Part shown: positions 1 through 8,491 of the stretch, piece by piece
Numbering within the stretch: position 1 is the first letter of the stretch
How the letters are laid out: each line of letters opens with the position of its first letter
Origin: Lysobacterales bacterium
GTDB taxonomy: Bacteria; Pseudomonadota; Gammaproteobacteria; Xanthomonadales; SZUA-36
DNA length: 64,000 nt
Reading direction: 5' to 3'
NCBI GenBank assembly: GCA_014238945.1
Contig: JABAAB010000116.1
Coordinates: 34,403-98,402, forward strand
The notes under the pieces: model-generated
Database searches by the model: none
What the model was told of the DNA's origin: nothing
The model's input: the letters and a program-made list of their open reading frames with translations, nothing else
Position numbers and translations under genes: made by a program

Positions 1-1413
1 CTCTCCCTGGAAAATATTGCCCTCGGTCAATCCCACCTCGTTTTCTATCTCGTGTGGTGTACGGACTTCCATGTGGACGATCAGGTCACTGAATCCGGGA
101 CTGTATTGCTCGATCCTGTCTACCACGGACTGACCGAACGCATCCCGTTTCTCAGTGGTCCACGGGCCATCTGCCAGCTTGGGTGGGCAATACTGGACGA
201 AATTCGACATCCAGTGTTTCCCTGGTGGCGCCACGGTCGGATCCCAGGCTGACGGAATGACAGCCTCGATGAAGGGTTGATCCGACCAGCGACCCCGTTT
301 CCAGCAGTCGTAGGCGCGTTCAAGGGAATCCATTGACCCTATGAATGCCTGCCCACCCCGGTTGATATAGCGATTGTCCGGTACGTTGGTAAATTTCGGC
401 AGCCCCGACAGTGCAATATTGACCTTGCCTGACGAGCCTCTGATTTTGAAATTTTTGGCCTTTTTATAGATCCCGGGTGGTAAGTCATTGCGGTCCATGA
501 CCTGGGTAAAGGTGCGTTTTGCATCCAGGTTTGAGACCACAATACCGGCGTTTATCTCGTCACCATTTTCCAATGCCACACCGCAGGCCTTGCCATTACG
601 CACGATGATCTGCTGCACACCGGAACCGGTGCGGATTTCCCCGCCCGCTGCCTGCAGGGCACTGGCAATGGCGTTGGAAATGGCACCCATTCCACCACGC
701 GCGAGACCCCAGGCCCCGATACTGCCGTCGACATCACCCATAACATGATGCAACAGGATGTAGGCGGAACCGGGGGAATATACCCCCAACGCCGTGCCAA
801 TAATTCCCGGTGTGGCCATGCTGGCCCTGATCAGGTCATTTTCAAAATAATCTTCCAGAAATTCCGCAGCACTCATGGTGAAAAAACGGATGTATTCGTA
901 AATTTCGCGTTCACCCAGGGTCCAGAACTGACGGCCCAGGAATATCAACTCCCGGATATCCCTTGGTTTGAATGACGCCGGATCGGGCGGTGTGCGCATC
1001 AGCGTCTTGCGAATAAACTGCGCATAGCGTGTCAGGTCCGCCTGGAAACGATGCATCGAATCTGCGTCATGTGGTGAATGGCGCTTCAATTCCAGAAAAT
1101 TGGCCTGTTCATCATGATAACCCTGAAACACCTGTCCGCCTTCTCCGAAACTCACGTTACCCAGGTAGGGCACCAGCATCAATCCGTGGCGGCTGAGATC
1201 GAGATCCCGGTGGATGGCCTGGCGCATCATGCTGCAGACATAGGAGCAGTTTGAATAGACCCAACCATCGTGCAATTCACGGGATACTGCGGCACCGCCT
1301 ATATAATCGTTTTTCTCTACCACCACCACGTCCAACCCGGCGCGGGCCAGGTAAGCGGCATTGGTCAGGCCATTGTGACCGGCTCCGATTATGATGGCGT
1401 CATAGCGCTTCAT
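1..1413 (-). CDS. Phytoene dehydrogenase-like FAD oxidoreductase (partial, C-terminus off the left edge)
   Basis: The reading frame starts at 1413 and stays open for 471 codons to the window edge. It opens with MKRYDAIIIGAGHNGL, a Rossmann GxGxxG FAD-binding motif (G10, G12, G15), followed by VVVVEKNDYIGGAA, the conserved acidic ribose-binding strand. The last visible residues, GLTEGNIFQGE, match the C-terminal part of bacterial PYROXD2/CrtI-like proteins, which run to roughly 520-540 residues, so about 50-70 residues are missing. The start ATG overlaps the stop of the upstream gene (ATGA), so translation is probably coupled. Family members oxidise or isomerise hydrophobic substrates; the substrate here is unknown. 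No phytoene synthase or other carotenoid gene is nearby, so a carotenoid role is not supported. Confidence 0.85.
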   Translation of the reverse strand, partial: MKRYDAIIIGAGHNGLTNAAYLARAGLDVVVVEKNDYIGGAAVSRELHDGWVYSNCSYVCSMMRQAIHRDLDLSRHGLMLVPYLGNVSFGEGGQVFQGYHDEQANFLELKRHSPHDADSMHRFQADLTRYAQFIRKTLMRTPPDPASFKPRDIRELIFLGRQFWTLGEREIYEYIRFFTMSAAEFLEDYFENDLIRASMATPGIIGTALGVYSPGSAYILLHHVMGDVDGSIGAWGLARGGMGAISNAIASALQAAGGEIRTGSGVQQIIVRNGKACGVALENGDEINAGIVVSNLDAKRTFTQVMDRNDLPPGIYKKAKNFKIRGSSGKVNIALSGLPKFTNVPDNRYINRGGQAFIGSMDSLERAYDCWKRGRWSDQPFIEAVIPSAWDPTVAPPGKHWMSNFVQYCPPKLADGPWTTEKRDAFGQSVVDRIEQYSPGFSDLIVHMEVRTPHEIENEVGLTEGNIFQGE

Positions 1414-2933
1414 TTCAGAATCTCAAGTGCGGCATTGTGTCCGGGTGCGCCTGTCAGATCCCCACCCGGGTGGCAGCCTGCTCCGCACAGGTACAAACCA
1501 GGAATCGGTGTTGCATATTGAGCGGCCTCGTAGGTGGGACGCATCATCAGCATCTGGTCCAGCGCCATCTCGGTGTGGTGCCAATGCCCACCCGTGACAC
1601 CATGGTCACGTTCAAGATCAACCGGTGTCAGCAGTTCTCGGCCGACTATGAGCCGTCGAATTCCGGGAGCGTAGGTTTCGATGGCAGCGATGATGCATTC
1701 GCCCAATGACTCACGGGCAGCCTCGTTCCAGCCGCCCTTCAGATCGTAGGGTACATACATGACATGGGCCGACAGCACGTGCTGGCCGGACGGTGCCAGC
1801 GACGCGTCATGCACACTGGGCAAGGTGATCTCCATAACCGGACTTCCGGACCATTCGCCGTACTTGGCATCATCGAATGCAAATTCGAGGGCATCGAGTT
1901 CCGGGGCTATTATCATTCGTCCGTGTGTGTCCTCCACGCCTTCAAATTCTGGAGGACCACTCAGTGCCAGGTGCAATTTTGCAACGTAGCCTTTGCAACG
2001 CAGACGCTTGATGCGATTGGTAAATCCTATCTCGAGTTTTTCAACGCCCACCAGCCTCAAAAACGTGGTCTGTGGATCGGCCGATGAAACCACCCGGTCC
2101 GCCTCGATCACTGCTCCATCGACAAGCTGCACGCCCATGACCTGTAGTCCCGATTCACTGGCGCTCACTGGAATACGCTCTATCCTCGTACCAGTGCGAA
2201 TCTCCGCGCCTGCCGATGTGGCCGATGCCCGTAAGGCATTTACCAGGTCACTGACACTGCCAGTGGATGCTCCACCCGCCATTCGGTACAACAGGGCCAA
2301 TATCGCGTTATTCGGTGACCGTGGCGCCATTTTGGACCCAACCAGGCCATCCCAGCCCAACATTGCTTTTAAAACGTCCGAGTCGAAGTTCTCGTCCATC
2401 AGGTCGCGTATGGGCAGGGAAAACACACGCAGAAACTCGCGCATTTCTGTCTTGCCCAGGCGACGTAAATTGAGCCCGATATGACCAAAGGTCAACCATT
2501 CCGAGATCGAATTCTGCCCGACACGTGGAATGGTCTTGAGCCAGAATGGTTCCAGTGCCCTTGCGAACCTCTGCATTTGCCCGGTGTACTCTTTAAATGA
2601 CTGACGGTCATCAGCACTTACACCTGACAATTCACCCGCTGCTAAAACAATATGCCTGCCATCCGGTGACAGGCCGACCACTGGCAAGGCCCCCACTGAT
2701 TCGAGGCCGTGGCTCTTGAGCCGCAGATCCTTGATGATTGTTTTTGGGAAGTGATTTACCGAATGAGCAACGGCCGCCCTGAAACCGCCATGAAATTCAC
2801 GACTGGCTGCCAGACCGCCAACTTCATCCGAGGCTTCAAGTACCAGCACCCGCTGACCTGCGGCCGCCAGGTAGCTGGCACAGACCAGGCCATTATGCCC
2901 GGCGCCAATGATAATTGTGTCATAGTCTGCCAC
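1410..2933 (-). CDS. Phytoene dehydrogenase-like (PYROXD2-type) FAD oxidoreductase
   Basis: About 507 residues, full length for the family. The N-terminus (M/V)ADYDTIIIGAGHNGLV contains the GxGxxG dinucleotide motif, then VLVLEASDEVGGLA; the C-terminus carries GLYLCGAGCHPGGDLTGAPG, the second FAD-contact segment typical of CrtI/PYROXD2 relatives. I chose the GTG at 2933 because it puts the methionine directly before the ADYD strand; an ATG at 2960 adds nine residues and overlaps the upstream gene by 19 bases, and a TTG also exists, so the start is open. It is a clear paralogue of the following gene (1-1413), overlapping it by ATGA. The two may act together or on related substrates, which is inference. 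Confidence 0.85.
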   Translation of the reverse strand: MADYDTIIIGAGHNGLVCASYLAAAGQRVLVLEASDEVGGLAASREFHGGFRAAVAHSVNHFPKTIIKDLRLKSHGLESVGALPVVGLSPDGRHIVLAAGELSGVSADDRQSFKEYTGQMQRFARALEPFWLKTIPRVGQNSISEWLTFGHIGLNLRRLGKTEMREFLRVFSLPIRDLMDENFDSDVLKAMLGWDGLVGSKMAPRSPNNAILALLYRMAGGASTGSVSDLVNALRASATSAGAEIRTGTRIERIPVSASESGLQVMGVQLVDGAVIEADRVVSSADPQTTFLRLVGVEKLEIGFTNRIKRLRCKGYVAKLHLALSGPPEFEGVEDTHGRMIIAPELDALEFAFDDAKYGEWSGSPVMEITLPSVHDASLAPSGQHVLSAHVMYVPYDLKGGWNEAARESLGECIIAAIETYAPGIRRLIVGRELLTPVDLERDHGVTGGHWHHTEMALDQMLMMRPTYEAAQYATPIPGLYLCGAGCHPGGDLTGAPGHNAALEILK

Positions 2934-2941
2934 TTGTCTAA

Positions 2942-3346
2942 TCAATCCTCGTCCGGCCATCCTTCAAATTGTGGCAGTGTATCGGTGATCTCAAACCAGG
3001 GAGCCTTTGAGCCGACAAACTGGTGAAAACCCAGTGGGTGGTCCACATCGCCAGCTACGGCACCGAGCGCAATGTAAAGCATATCAGCGTCTGGCTTGTA
3101 ATCAACCATCAGTCTTGATCCGCAAAAACCACAGAACAGGCTGTCTGCCTTGTCCGAGAAAGCGTAGGACTTCAACTCGTCTTCACCCAGGGTAAAACTG
3201 AATTCATCCCGTTTAACACCACCCCAAGTGGTAAAGACGGCACCGTGTAACCGTCGGCAAATTGAACAATGGCAGTGACAGAAATCAACCAGTTTACCAT
3301 CAACCTGGTATTCGACTCTCCCGCACTCACAGTGGCCTTTCATCAT
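2942..3346 (-). CDS. GFA (CENP-V/Gfa) family zinc-binding protein
   Basis: 134 residues. The zinc-ligand pattern of the GFA fold is complete: CEC at residues 6-8, CHCSIC at 25-30, and FCGFCG near residue 92. Family members include glutathione-dependent formaldehyde-activating enzyme homologues, but most are of unknown activity and many do not handle formaldehyde. A Shine-Dalgarno-like AAGGA lies about ten bases before the first ATG. It is the first gene of a tight minus-strand operon with two FAD oxidoreductases, so it may process the same substrate stream. A second GFA protein is found at 18259-18684; the two are divergent in sequence. Confidence 0.85.
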   Translation of the reverse strand: MMKGHCECGRVEYQVDGKLVDFCHCHCSICRRLHGAVFTTWGGVKRDEFSFTLGEDELKSYAFSDKADSLFCGFCGSRLMVDYKPDADMLYIALGAVAGDVDHPLGFHQFVGSKAPWFEITDTLPQFEGWPDED

Positions 3347-4019
3347 GGTGATAATATCCTTTTATCGTGCAGTGAATTGACTCACAGGACAATCCTGCAT
3401 TGCGGTCATGGGCCGGACCGGAAACCGCTGGTACCAGAAATACAGAAAAGAAATTCTCCGTTTTTGCAGTACTTGCCGATAGCATTCGGCCAGCCACACC
3501 TCTAATGCCGTCCTGATTACACTTCAGCCATGTTTGCACATCAACTCTGCCTATAGGCACGAAACCCGCCGGGAAAGGTCTTCAGAGGCACCCATCAATT
3601 TTTTGGATTTATGCAATCCAGTCGTATACGATTTTCATCCGTTAACAAAGTACTGGTAGTGCCAGTAATCATCAGGTGCTGGCGTATCCATGTCTGTGGT
3701 CTTTTGAACGTCGTTTTTCGCCTGGAACGCGGGGGGTCACCAGGTGTGAATTTCGAAGATGTGAACGGTTGTTCCCGGCCATGCGCAGACGATGGCGAAT
3801 TAACTATGGAAGATCAGATTGAGGCAGTTTTTCCAGGTCGGAAAACACAATTAAATTTAATCCTGCTTCAATCAAGGCAATCCCCTGTAAGAACTGCCGG
3901 GTCACGGTTGCGTCCGGCGGCTTTGGGTCTACTTTCGCCAGTCACAATCGTAGCATACGACCGCCCGATACTGGCTTGACCACAAGGGCTCGAATCAAAC
4001 CCGGTTGCCGCCAACAGAC
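3347..4019. other. Intergenic region, no convincing gene
   Basis: About 670 bases between the end of the copper operon and the start of the GFA operon, both on the minus strand. Open frames here (for example 3611-3979 plus and 3327-3560 minus) have no recognisable motif, no signal peptide and amino acid composition typical of random translation. It must hold the promoter of the GFA operon near 3350-3420. I see no clear terminator hairpin with a U tract. Confidence 0.5.
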
Positions 4020-4679
4020 CTATTGCTCGGAAAGCAACCAGGTTGCTACAGCAAAAGAACAAACCAGCAGCAGGACCACCAGCAACAGGGTATAGCCAGG
4101 CAGATAGCTGTGACGATAAAAGGAGTCACTGACACCCGGCACTCCCCACAGGTCACCACTTCCTTTGCCGACCACCAACTGTCCCCGCATACCCATTTCC
4201 ATATGCTGTGCCATGTCACAGTGGATCAGGTAAGTCTGGTTATCACCGGGCACAATGAAGGTACCCGTCTTGCTGTGCCCCCCCGAGGCTTCAATATGAA
4301 ACATCCCGGCCGGGTACAGGTACCTGGGCAGACCGTGCACCATCCACTGGTGACGTACATCATCCTCGTTGATAAAGGTAAGTTGTACCCGACTGCAGGG
4401 CTCCACCCGGACCTCAGGCTGGCTCATGGCAAAAATCACACCGGGCTCATCGCCGCCATAGTTACGACCGGCGTGGATGGTTATCTGGTGATCGCGGCTA
4501 ATTTCGACGCAGTCACGGGGTAGCGTGTCGTGGTTTTCATTCATGACCACACCACCCGGTTCCACTGCCATTTGATGCGTTCCGTGTCCGCCATGGTCCA
4601 CTTTCTCCTGAGACTGGATCATCAGGGGAACCAGTAGCAGACCAAGGGCGAGCAAACGACGGGGAATCATCGCCATCAA
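4020..4679 (-). CDS. Membrane-anchored cupredoxin (type 1 copper) protein
   Basis: 219 residues: signal peptide (about 1-23), a His-rich stretch (VDHGGHGTHQM), one cupredoxin domain, and a C-terminal transmembrane helix at about 196-215. Likely type 1 copper ligands are H110 in DVRHQW, C154 and H159 in HCDMAQH, and M162 or M164. This is the HxxxxC...H...M arrangement of blue-copper domains, with the last ligands in the motif HCDMAQHMEMGMRG. Its start overlaps the stop of the multicopper oxidase gene (ATGA). The product probably sits in the periplasm anchored to the inner membrane and exchanges electrons or copper with the oxidase; that partnership is inferred from the operon. Confidence 0.85.
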   Translation of the reverse strand: MMAMIPRRLLALGLLLVPLMIQSQEKVDHGGHGTHQMAVEPGGVVMNENHDTLPRDCVEISRDHQITIHAGRNYGGDEPGVIFAMSQPEVRVEPCSRVQLTFINEDDVRHQWMVHGLPRYLYPAGMFHIEASGGHSKTGTFIVPGDNQTYLIHCDMAQHMEMGMRGQLVVGKGSGDLWGVPGVSDSFYRHSYLPGYTLLLVVLLLVCSFAVATWLLSEQ

Positions 4680-6346
4680 CGGCCGCGTCTGAACAGGAAA
4701 GCGGCTGCTATCGCCAGCATGACGCCAACTGCCATGGTCAAAATTATCACACGTAGCAACATCAGCCGGTCAACATCGGTGTCTGAAAACAATCCCGGCG
4801 CGTAGCTCTCCCACACCGGTACTTCTTTCCGGTAGTACGCCCCGGTAAAGTACTTGTCCCAGGAAACACCGCGGGTCCTGGGCCAGCCGTTGTCATCCAG
4901 GTATTCCCGGTAGACGATCGCGCTGATGTTACCACCGGGCCCGATTCCGTCCGTGGTGATACCCGCGTACTGGTGGTCGTGAAAAGGCCAGATTCCAGGA
5001 CCATAGGCGTGCAATCCGTCATTGCGTAGCACCAGCGCCAGGTCGACCCGTTGGGAGGTAGCCAGCCAGACCACGTCCTGGGGCGCCTGGGTTTCTTCCG
5101 GCAGGTCCACCCCGTCACGGTGTGTGACGGTGAACTTGTGCCCGTGGGTGTGCAGGGCGATGCCCTTGGCACCACCATTGACCACCCTGAGCCTGATGTT
5201 TTCATTATCCTGCCCCGTCACCAGCGACTCCCTGAAGGTGTACGGAAAAGAGCGGCCATTGAGGGTGAAGTAATCCGGGCTTGCATCGGTAATATCGTAG
5301 TCACGGTGCATGGAGCGGGTGATCAGTCGGGGGTCGTTGCTTTCCCGCACCCGTTCACCCAGTTGCCTGTCGAGATCGAGGTAATGCAAATCGTATTCCT
5401 GGTCGTAGTCTTCGAGCAGAGACCTTGAAGGCGCCCGCACCTGTCCGGCACCAATGTTCATCGTCTGAACCCAGTTGTCAGCGCGGTTTTCCTCGATGAT
5501 GAACAGACCCTGCAAACCCATCATTACGTGGACCTGGGGTTGGACGTGGCAGTGGTAAAACATGGTACCGGTCTGTCTTGGCTGCAGTTCATACGTGCGT
5601 GCCTCACCCGGCATCACCGGCAATTCACTGCTGAACGGTACCCCGTCGTTACCTTCACCACCCGCATCAACAAAGCCGTGGTCCGCGCCATGCAGATGAA
5701 GTGTGTGTGGCATGTAATGGGTATTTTCCAGGGTGATACGCACCCGGTCACCCTGCTCGATACGAATGGCGGGCGATGGCAGACGCAACGACGGTCTGGC
5801 CTGGTTGGATTCGAGATTTTCCACCGCCATTCCAACCAGCTTTGGAGCAAATACCCACAACCCGGGCAGGATACCCGGGGCTATGGAATAACGGGTAACC
5901 GGACCAGATACCAGGGCGGATCCCCCGTTCAGCTCCGCCACTTCCAGGCGGATGTGGATTTCATCCGGATCTCCATCACCATCCAGGTCACGGCCCTTTT
6001 CCACGGCATCAGCCGCCAGGCCGCTTTTGAGCAGGGTGGTTTGTGAAATATTGTTGGTGCCACGTACAAATGCCGCTACGGCATGTGGATTGTCGGCAAC
6101 ACAGGGTGCTACTGCCCCGATATCAACGCCCTCGATTAATTGCTGTTTGCGCCAGCCTTCCGGATCCCGCGGACAGGCCGATTCCGATTGACTGGGCACC
6201 GATTGCACAGATTCGGGCAGTGCACGGTAACTGGAAGCACCAAACCACTGGGTTAACGTCATCCGTACCGACATTGGATACCATTGGGGCGGGCAGGCCA
6301 GCAACGCAACCAGCAGGGCTGACAGAAATAGCCAGCGTCTGTTCAT
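4676..6346 (-). CDS. Two-domain multicopper oxidase, C-terminally membrane anchored
   Basis: 556 residues with an N-terminal signal or anchor and a C-terminal helix near 530-552. All four paired-His motifs of a multicopper oxidase are visible: HTLHLHG (H214, H217, H219), YHCHVQPQVH (H265, C266, H267, H273), ALHTHGH (H399, H401, H403) and FHDH (H456, H458). The type 1 copper cysteine occurs only in the first cupredoxin domain (C266); the second domain has FHDH where three-domain laccases have HCH. That layout fits two-domain oxidases with type 1 copper in domain 1, thought to act as trimers. An acidic loop DLDGDGDPDE at about 120-129 resembles an EF-hand/thrombospondin calcium loop. It is flanked by overlapping genes on both sides. 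The substrate is unknown. Confidence 0.88.
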   Translation of the reverse strand: MNRRWLFLSALLVALLACPPQWYPMSVRMTLTQWFGASSYRALPESVQSVPSQSESACPRDPEGWRKQQLIEGVDIGAVAPCVADNPHAVAAFVRGTNNISQTTLLKSGLAADAVEKGRDLDGDGDPDEIHIRLEVAELNGGSALVSGPVTRYSIAPGILPGLWVFAPKLVGMAVENLESNQARPSLRLPSPAIRIEQGDRVRITLENTHYMPHTLHLHGADHGFVDAGGEGNDGVPFSSELPVMPGEARTYELQPRQTGTMFYHCHVQPQVHVMMGLQGLFIIEENRADNWVQTMNIGAGQVRAPSRSLLEDYDQEYDLHYLDLDRQLGERVRESNDPRLITRSMHRDYDITDASPDYFTLNGRSFPYTFRESLVTGQDNENIRLRVVNGGAKGIALHTHGHKFTVTHRDGVDLPEETQAPQDVVWLATSQRVDLALVLRNDGLHAYGPGIWPFHDHQYAGITTDGIGPGGNISAIVYREYLDDNGWPRTRGVSWDKYFTGAYYRKEVPVWESYAPGLFSDTDVDRLMLLRVIILTMAVGVMLAIAAAFLFRRGR

Positions 6347-6978
6347 CCAGCCGCCTGTCTCACCGGTGTTGTGGTCCCCGCAGCCACGGCTTTTTTACGC
6401 CGGTAGAAATATACGCCTGCTGCAAGAAGTGGCACCAGGTAATACAAAAAATCATACTTCGGTGCACCCACTTCGAATGCAAATACCGCTGTGTACAGGG
6501 TGTCATTGCTGGGATGACCCGCACTCATGATGCCGATATATTCACCTCTATCTTTCAGATCAAACTCCAACGTCAAAGACGCACTCTCACGCACCACGGG
6601 AGGTTGATAGAAAACCGTGTGCTGTTCCAGGTCTCCCAGTGCCTCAACATGTTTCAATTTGACGAAACTGCCCTGGCCGGTCACATTGCGGATGATTCGG
6701 AAACTTACCGGTACCAGCTTGAGGCTCTGGTGCAGGTAATCCAGCACGAGGATGGTTTCGCCGGTATCGGGCAGATCACGACAGAATTGGGTATTGCCAC
6801 TGGACGCAGGCTGGTAAGCAGTAAAATGTGAGGAATAAAAATCAATCCAGAGAATACAGATATCATCTTTCAGCACCAACCCGCCCCCGGCAAGGGAGTT
6901 GGAGGGAATGAAGGCGAACATCAGCGTGCTCAGCAAACCAATATAAATCAGCTTGTTGAGCTTGGTTAATACGAACAC
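6343..6978 (-). CDS. Secreted, C-terminally anchored protein of the copper-oxidase operon
   Basis: 211 residues. Signal peptide of about 31 residues ending SNSLAGG, a mainly beta-rich exported domain with two cysteines (C41 in DDICIL and C67 in FCRDLP), and a C-terminal helix (YYLVPLLAAGVYFY) followed by RRKK, so the bulk faces the periplasm. I do not recognise the family. Its stop overlaps the multicopper oxidase start by four bases (ATGA), making it the first gene of a three-gene operon whose other members are copper proteins; a role as membrane partner or assembly factor for them is inference only. Confidence 0.75.
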   Translation of the reverse strand: MFVLTKLNKLIYIGLLSTLMFAFIPSNSLAGGGLVLKDDICILWIDFYSSHFTAYQPASSGNTQFCRDLPDTGETILVLDYLHQSLKLVPVSFRIIRNVTGQGSFVKLKHVEALGDLEQHTVFYQPPVVRESASLTLEFDLKDRGEYIGIMSAGHPSNDTLYTAVFAFEVGAPKYDFLYYLVPLLAAGVYFYRRKKAVAAGTTTPVRQAAG

Positions 6979-7023
6979 ATGCCAGACCTGGGTAATTTAC
7001 GGAGCATGCATGATACCTGTTGT

Positions 7024-7043
7024 CAGACCGGTTTTGTGGTCTG
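7024..7043. promoter_or_regulatory. Inverted repeat upstream of the copper-oxidase operon
   Basis: CAGACC and GGTCTG form six-base arms separated by eight bases, lying 46-65 bases upstream of the operon's first ATG (6978, minus strand) and downstream of the phosphodiesterase stop. It could be an operator for the copper operon or a weak hairpin ending the phosphodiesterase transcript. There is no U tract, which favours an operator, but the arms are short. Confidence 0.25.
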
Positions 7044-7100
7044 ATTGAGCAAATCATGATTTACTTTCCGCTCACCACTATCGTCCCGATATCCGCGTGG

Positions 7101-8456
7101 CTATTGACCATCAGAATAAATAAGCCCACGCAACACATCAAAGTTCCCATCCTGCTTCTCGGGAACGGTGAGACCCAGTATGGATATCATCAGGGGATAG
7201 ACATCAATGCTGTTTACCGGTCCGAGTGAAACTCCTGGCTTGATATCCGGTCCACTGGCGATAAATATGCCGTGCATAGCGGGTGCTTCGGGTGCCCAAC
7301 CATGATCACCGGCGTTCAACTTGCCGGCTTTTTCCAGACCTGACAGTACCGCGTAACCCACTTGCGGTTGCAATATGACATCGGGGTAACGCGGACCACC
7401 ATCCGTTCGCCAACTCGCAGGGGTCTCATCTGGCAGATAGGCACGTCCATGGTCCCACTGCTCATTAACCGTGTTCACAACTTGCCGGGCTCGTTCAGGA
7501 TCATCCGGATCAAAATGCAGATACAGATAGGAACCACCCTCGATACTCACACTGTTCTCCAGGTCCACGTGATCCTCCAGTACGAAGGGTTCCTGGTCCA
7601 GGTGATAAGCCGCCTGGCCATGATCGGACACAACGATGATATTCACCCGGTCACCGTGGGGGAGTTCCTGCAACCCTGCAAACAACTGGCCAAGATAATC
7701 GTCCACGCGTTTTATCGCTTCAATGGACTGTCCTGAACCGACCCCGTACCAATGGCTGTTGTCATCCACATCTTCGAAATACAAGGTGATCATGTGGGGT
7801 CGATTTTGATCAGGTTCCGCCAGCCACTCCAGAACCTGTTCCACCCGTTGGGTACCGTCAACTCTCTTGTCGTAGCTGCGCCAGTGGGTTGGACGGACAC
7901 CGTTGATATCTGCTTCGCTTCCAACAAAGTAGAACGATGCGGCCACCATGCCCTGGGTTTCAGCCGTAACCCAAATGGGCTCGCCACGGTAGAACCACCG
8001 ATTCTCCACGGTCTCCCGTTTGCTTAACTGGTACCAAATTCCCAGTGCATCGTCGGGAAATTCATTGGCCACAATGCCATGATTAACCGGGTAAAGACCC
8101 GTCGCAATCGAATAGTGATTGGGGAAGGTCAAGGTCGGAAATACCGGTACCAGGCGTTCGGCCCGTACACCTTTGGCGGCCATACGGGCCAGGTTGGGGG
8201 CTGGGTAATGATCGAGGTAATCCCATCGAAAACCATCGATGGATACCAGGATCAGGTAGTTCTTATCTATATGCTGCGTGGCGTTGGTTCCACCCGTGCC
8301 CACCATCGTCACATCAGCAAACAATGATTCACAGTAAGAGATGACGAACAAGGCAAGAATTGTCGCGGCAACAGCAACTCGCGGCTGAATGAAATGCAGA
8401 TCGCGGTGCCTGTCCCCATACCTGGGTTGTTGTTTTGAACGTTCCATGCTCCACAT
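7101..8456 (-). CDS. Type I phosphodiesterase / nucleotide pyrophosphatase (ENPP-like), secreted
   Basis: About 451 residues from the chosen start. A hydrophobic signal segment (VAVAATILALFVISY) precedes the catalytic domain. The alkaline-phosphatase-superfamily metal site is visible: LVSIDGFRWDYL (first Asp), FPTLTFPNHY (nucleophile Thr plus Asn), VVSDHGQ (Asp-His), and GDHGW near the end (His). This is the ENPP signature; such enzymes hydrolyse phosphodiester or pyrophosphate bonds in nucleotides or lipids outside the cytoplasm. I chose the ATG at 8456 because GGAAG lies five bases upstream; the open frame continues to 8612 but would overlap the divergent gene and lacks a plausible leader. 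Confidence 0.85.
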   Translation of the reverse strand: MWSMERSKQQPRYGDRHRDLHFIQPRVAVAATILALFVISYCESLFADVTMVGTGGTNATQHIDKNYLILVSIDGFRWDYLDHYPAPNLARMAAKGVRAERLVPVFPTLTFPNHYSIATGLYPVNHGIVANEFPDDALGIWYQLSKRETVENRWFYRGEPIWVTAETQGMVAASFYFVGSEADINGVRPTHWRSYDKRVDGTQRVEQVLEWLAEPDQNRPHMITLYFEDVDDNSHWYGVGSGQSIEAIKRVDDYLGQLFAGLQELPHGDRVNIIVVSDHGQAAYHLDQEPFVLEDHVDLENSVSIEGGSYLYLHFDPDDPERARQVVNTVNEQWDHGRAYLPDETPASWRTDGGPRYPDVILQPQVGYAVLSGLEKAGKLNAGDHGWAPEAPAMHGIFIASGPDIKPGVSLGPVNSIDVYPLMISILGLTVPEKQDGNFDVLRGLIYSDGQ

Positions 8457-8491
8457 TGTACTTCCATTTGAAGAATCGACTGATTCCCACC

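Noticed and set aside
1..2933. Carotenoid biosynthesis cluster based on two CrtI-like genes
   Set aside because: No phytoene synthase, cyclase or other crt gene in the neighbourhood; the sequences look PYROXD2-like.
3611..3979. 122-residue plus-strand open frame in the 3.3-4.0 kb gap
   Set aside because: No motif, no signal peptide, random-looking composition and no ribosome-binding site.
4762..5205. Long alternative frame on the same strand inside the multicopper oxidase gene
   Set aside because: Rich in Thr, Trp, Arg and Pro as expected from a shifted frame of a real gene; all four copper motifs lie in the main frame.
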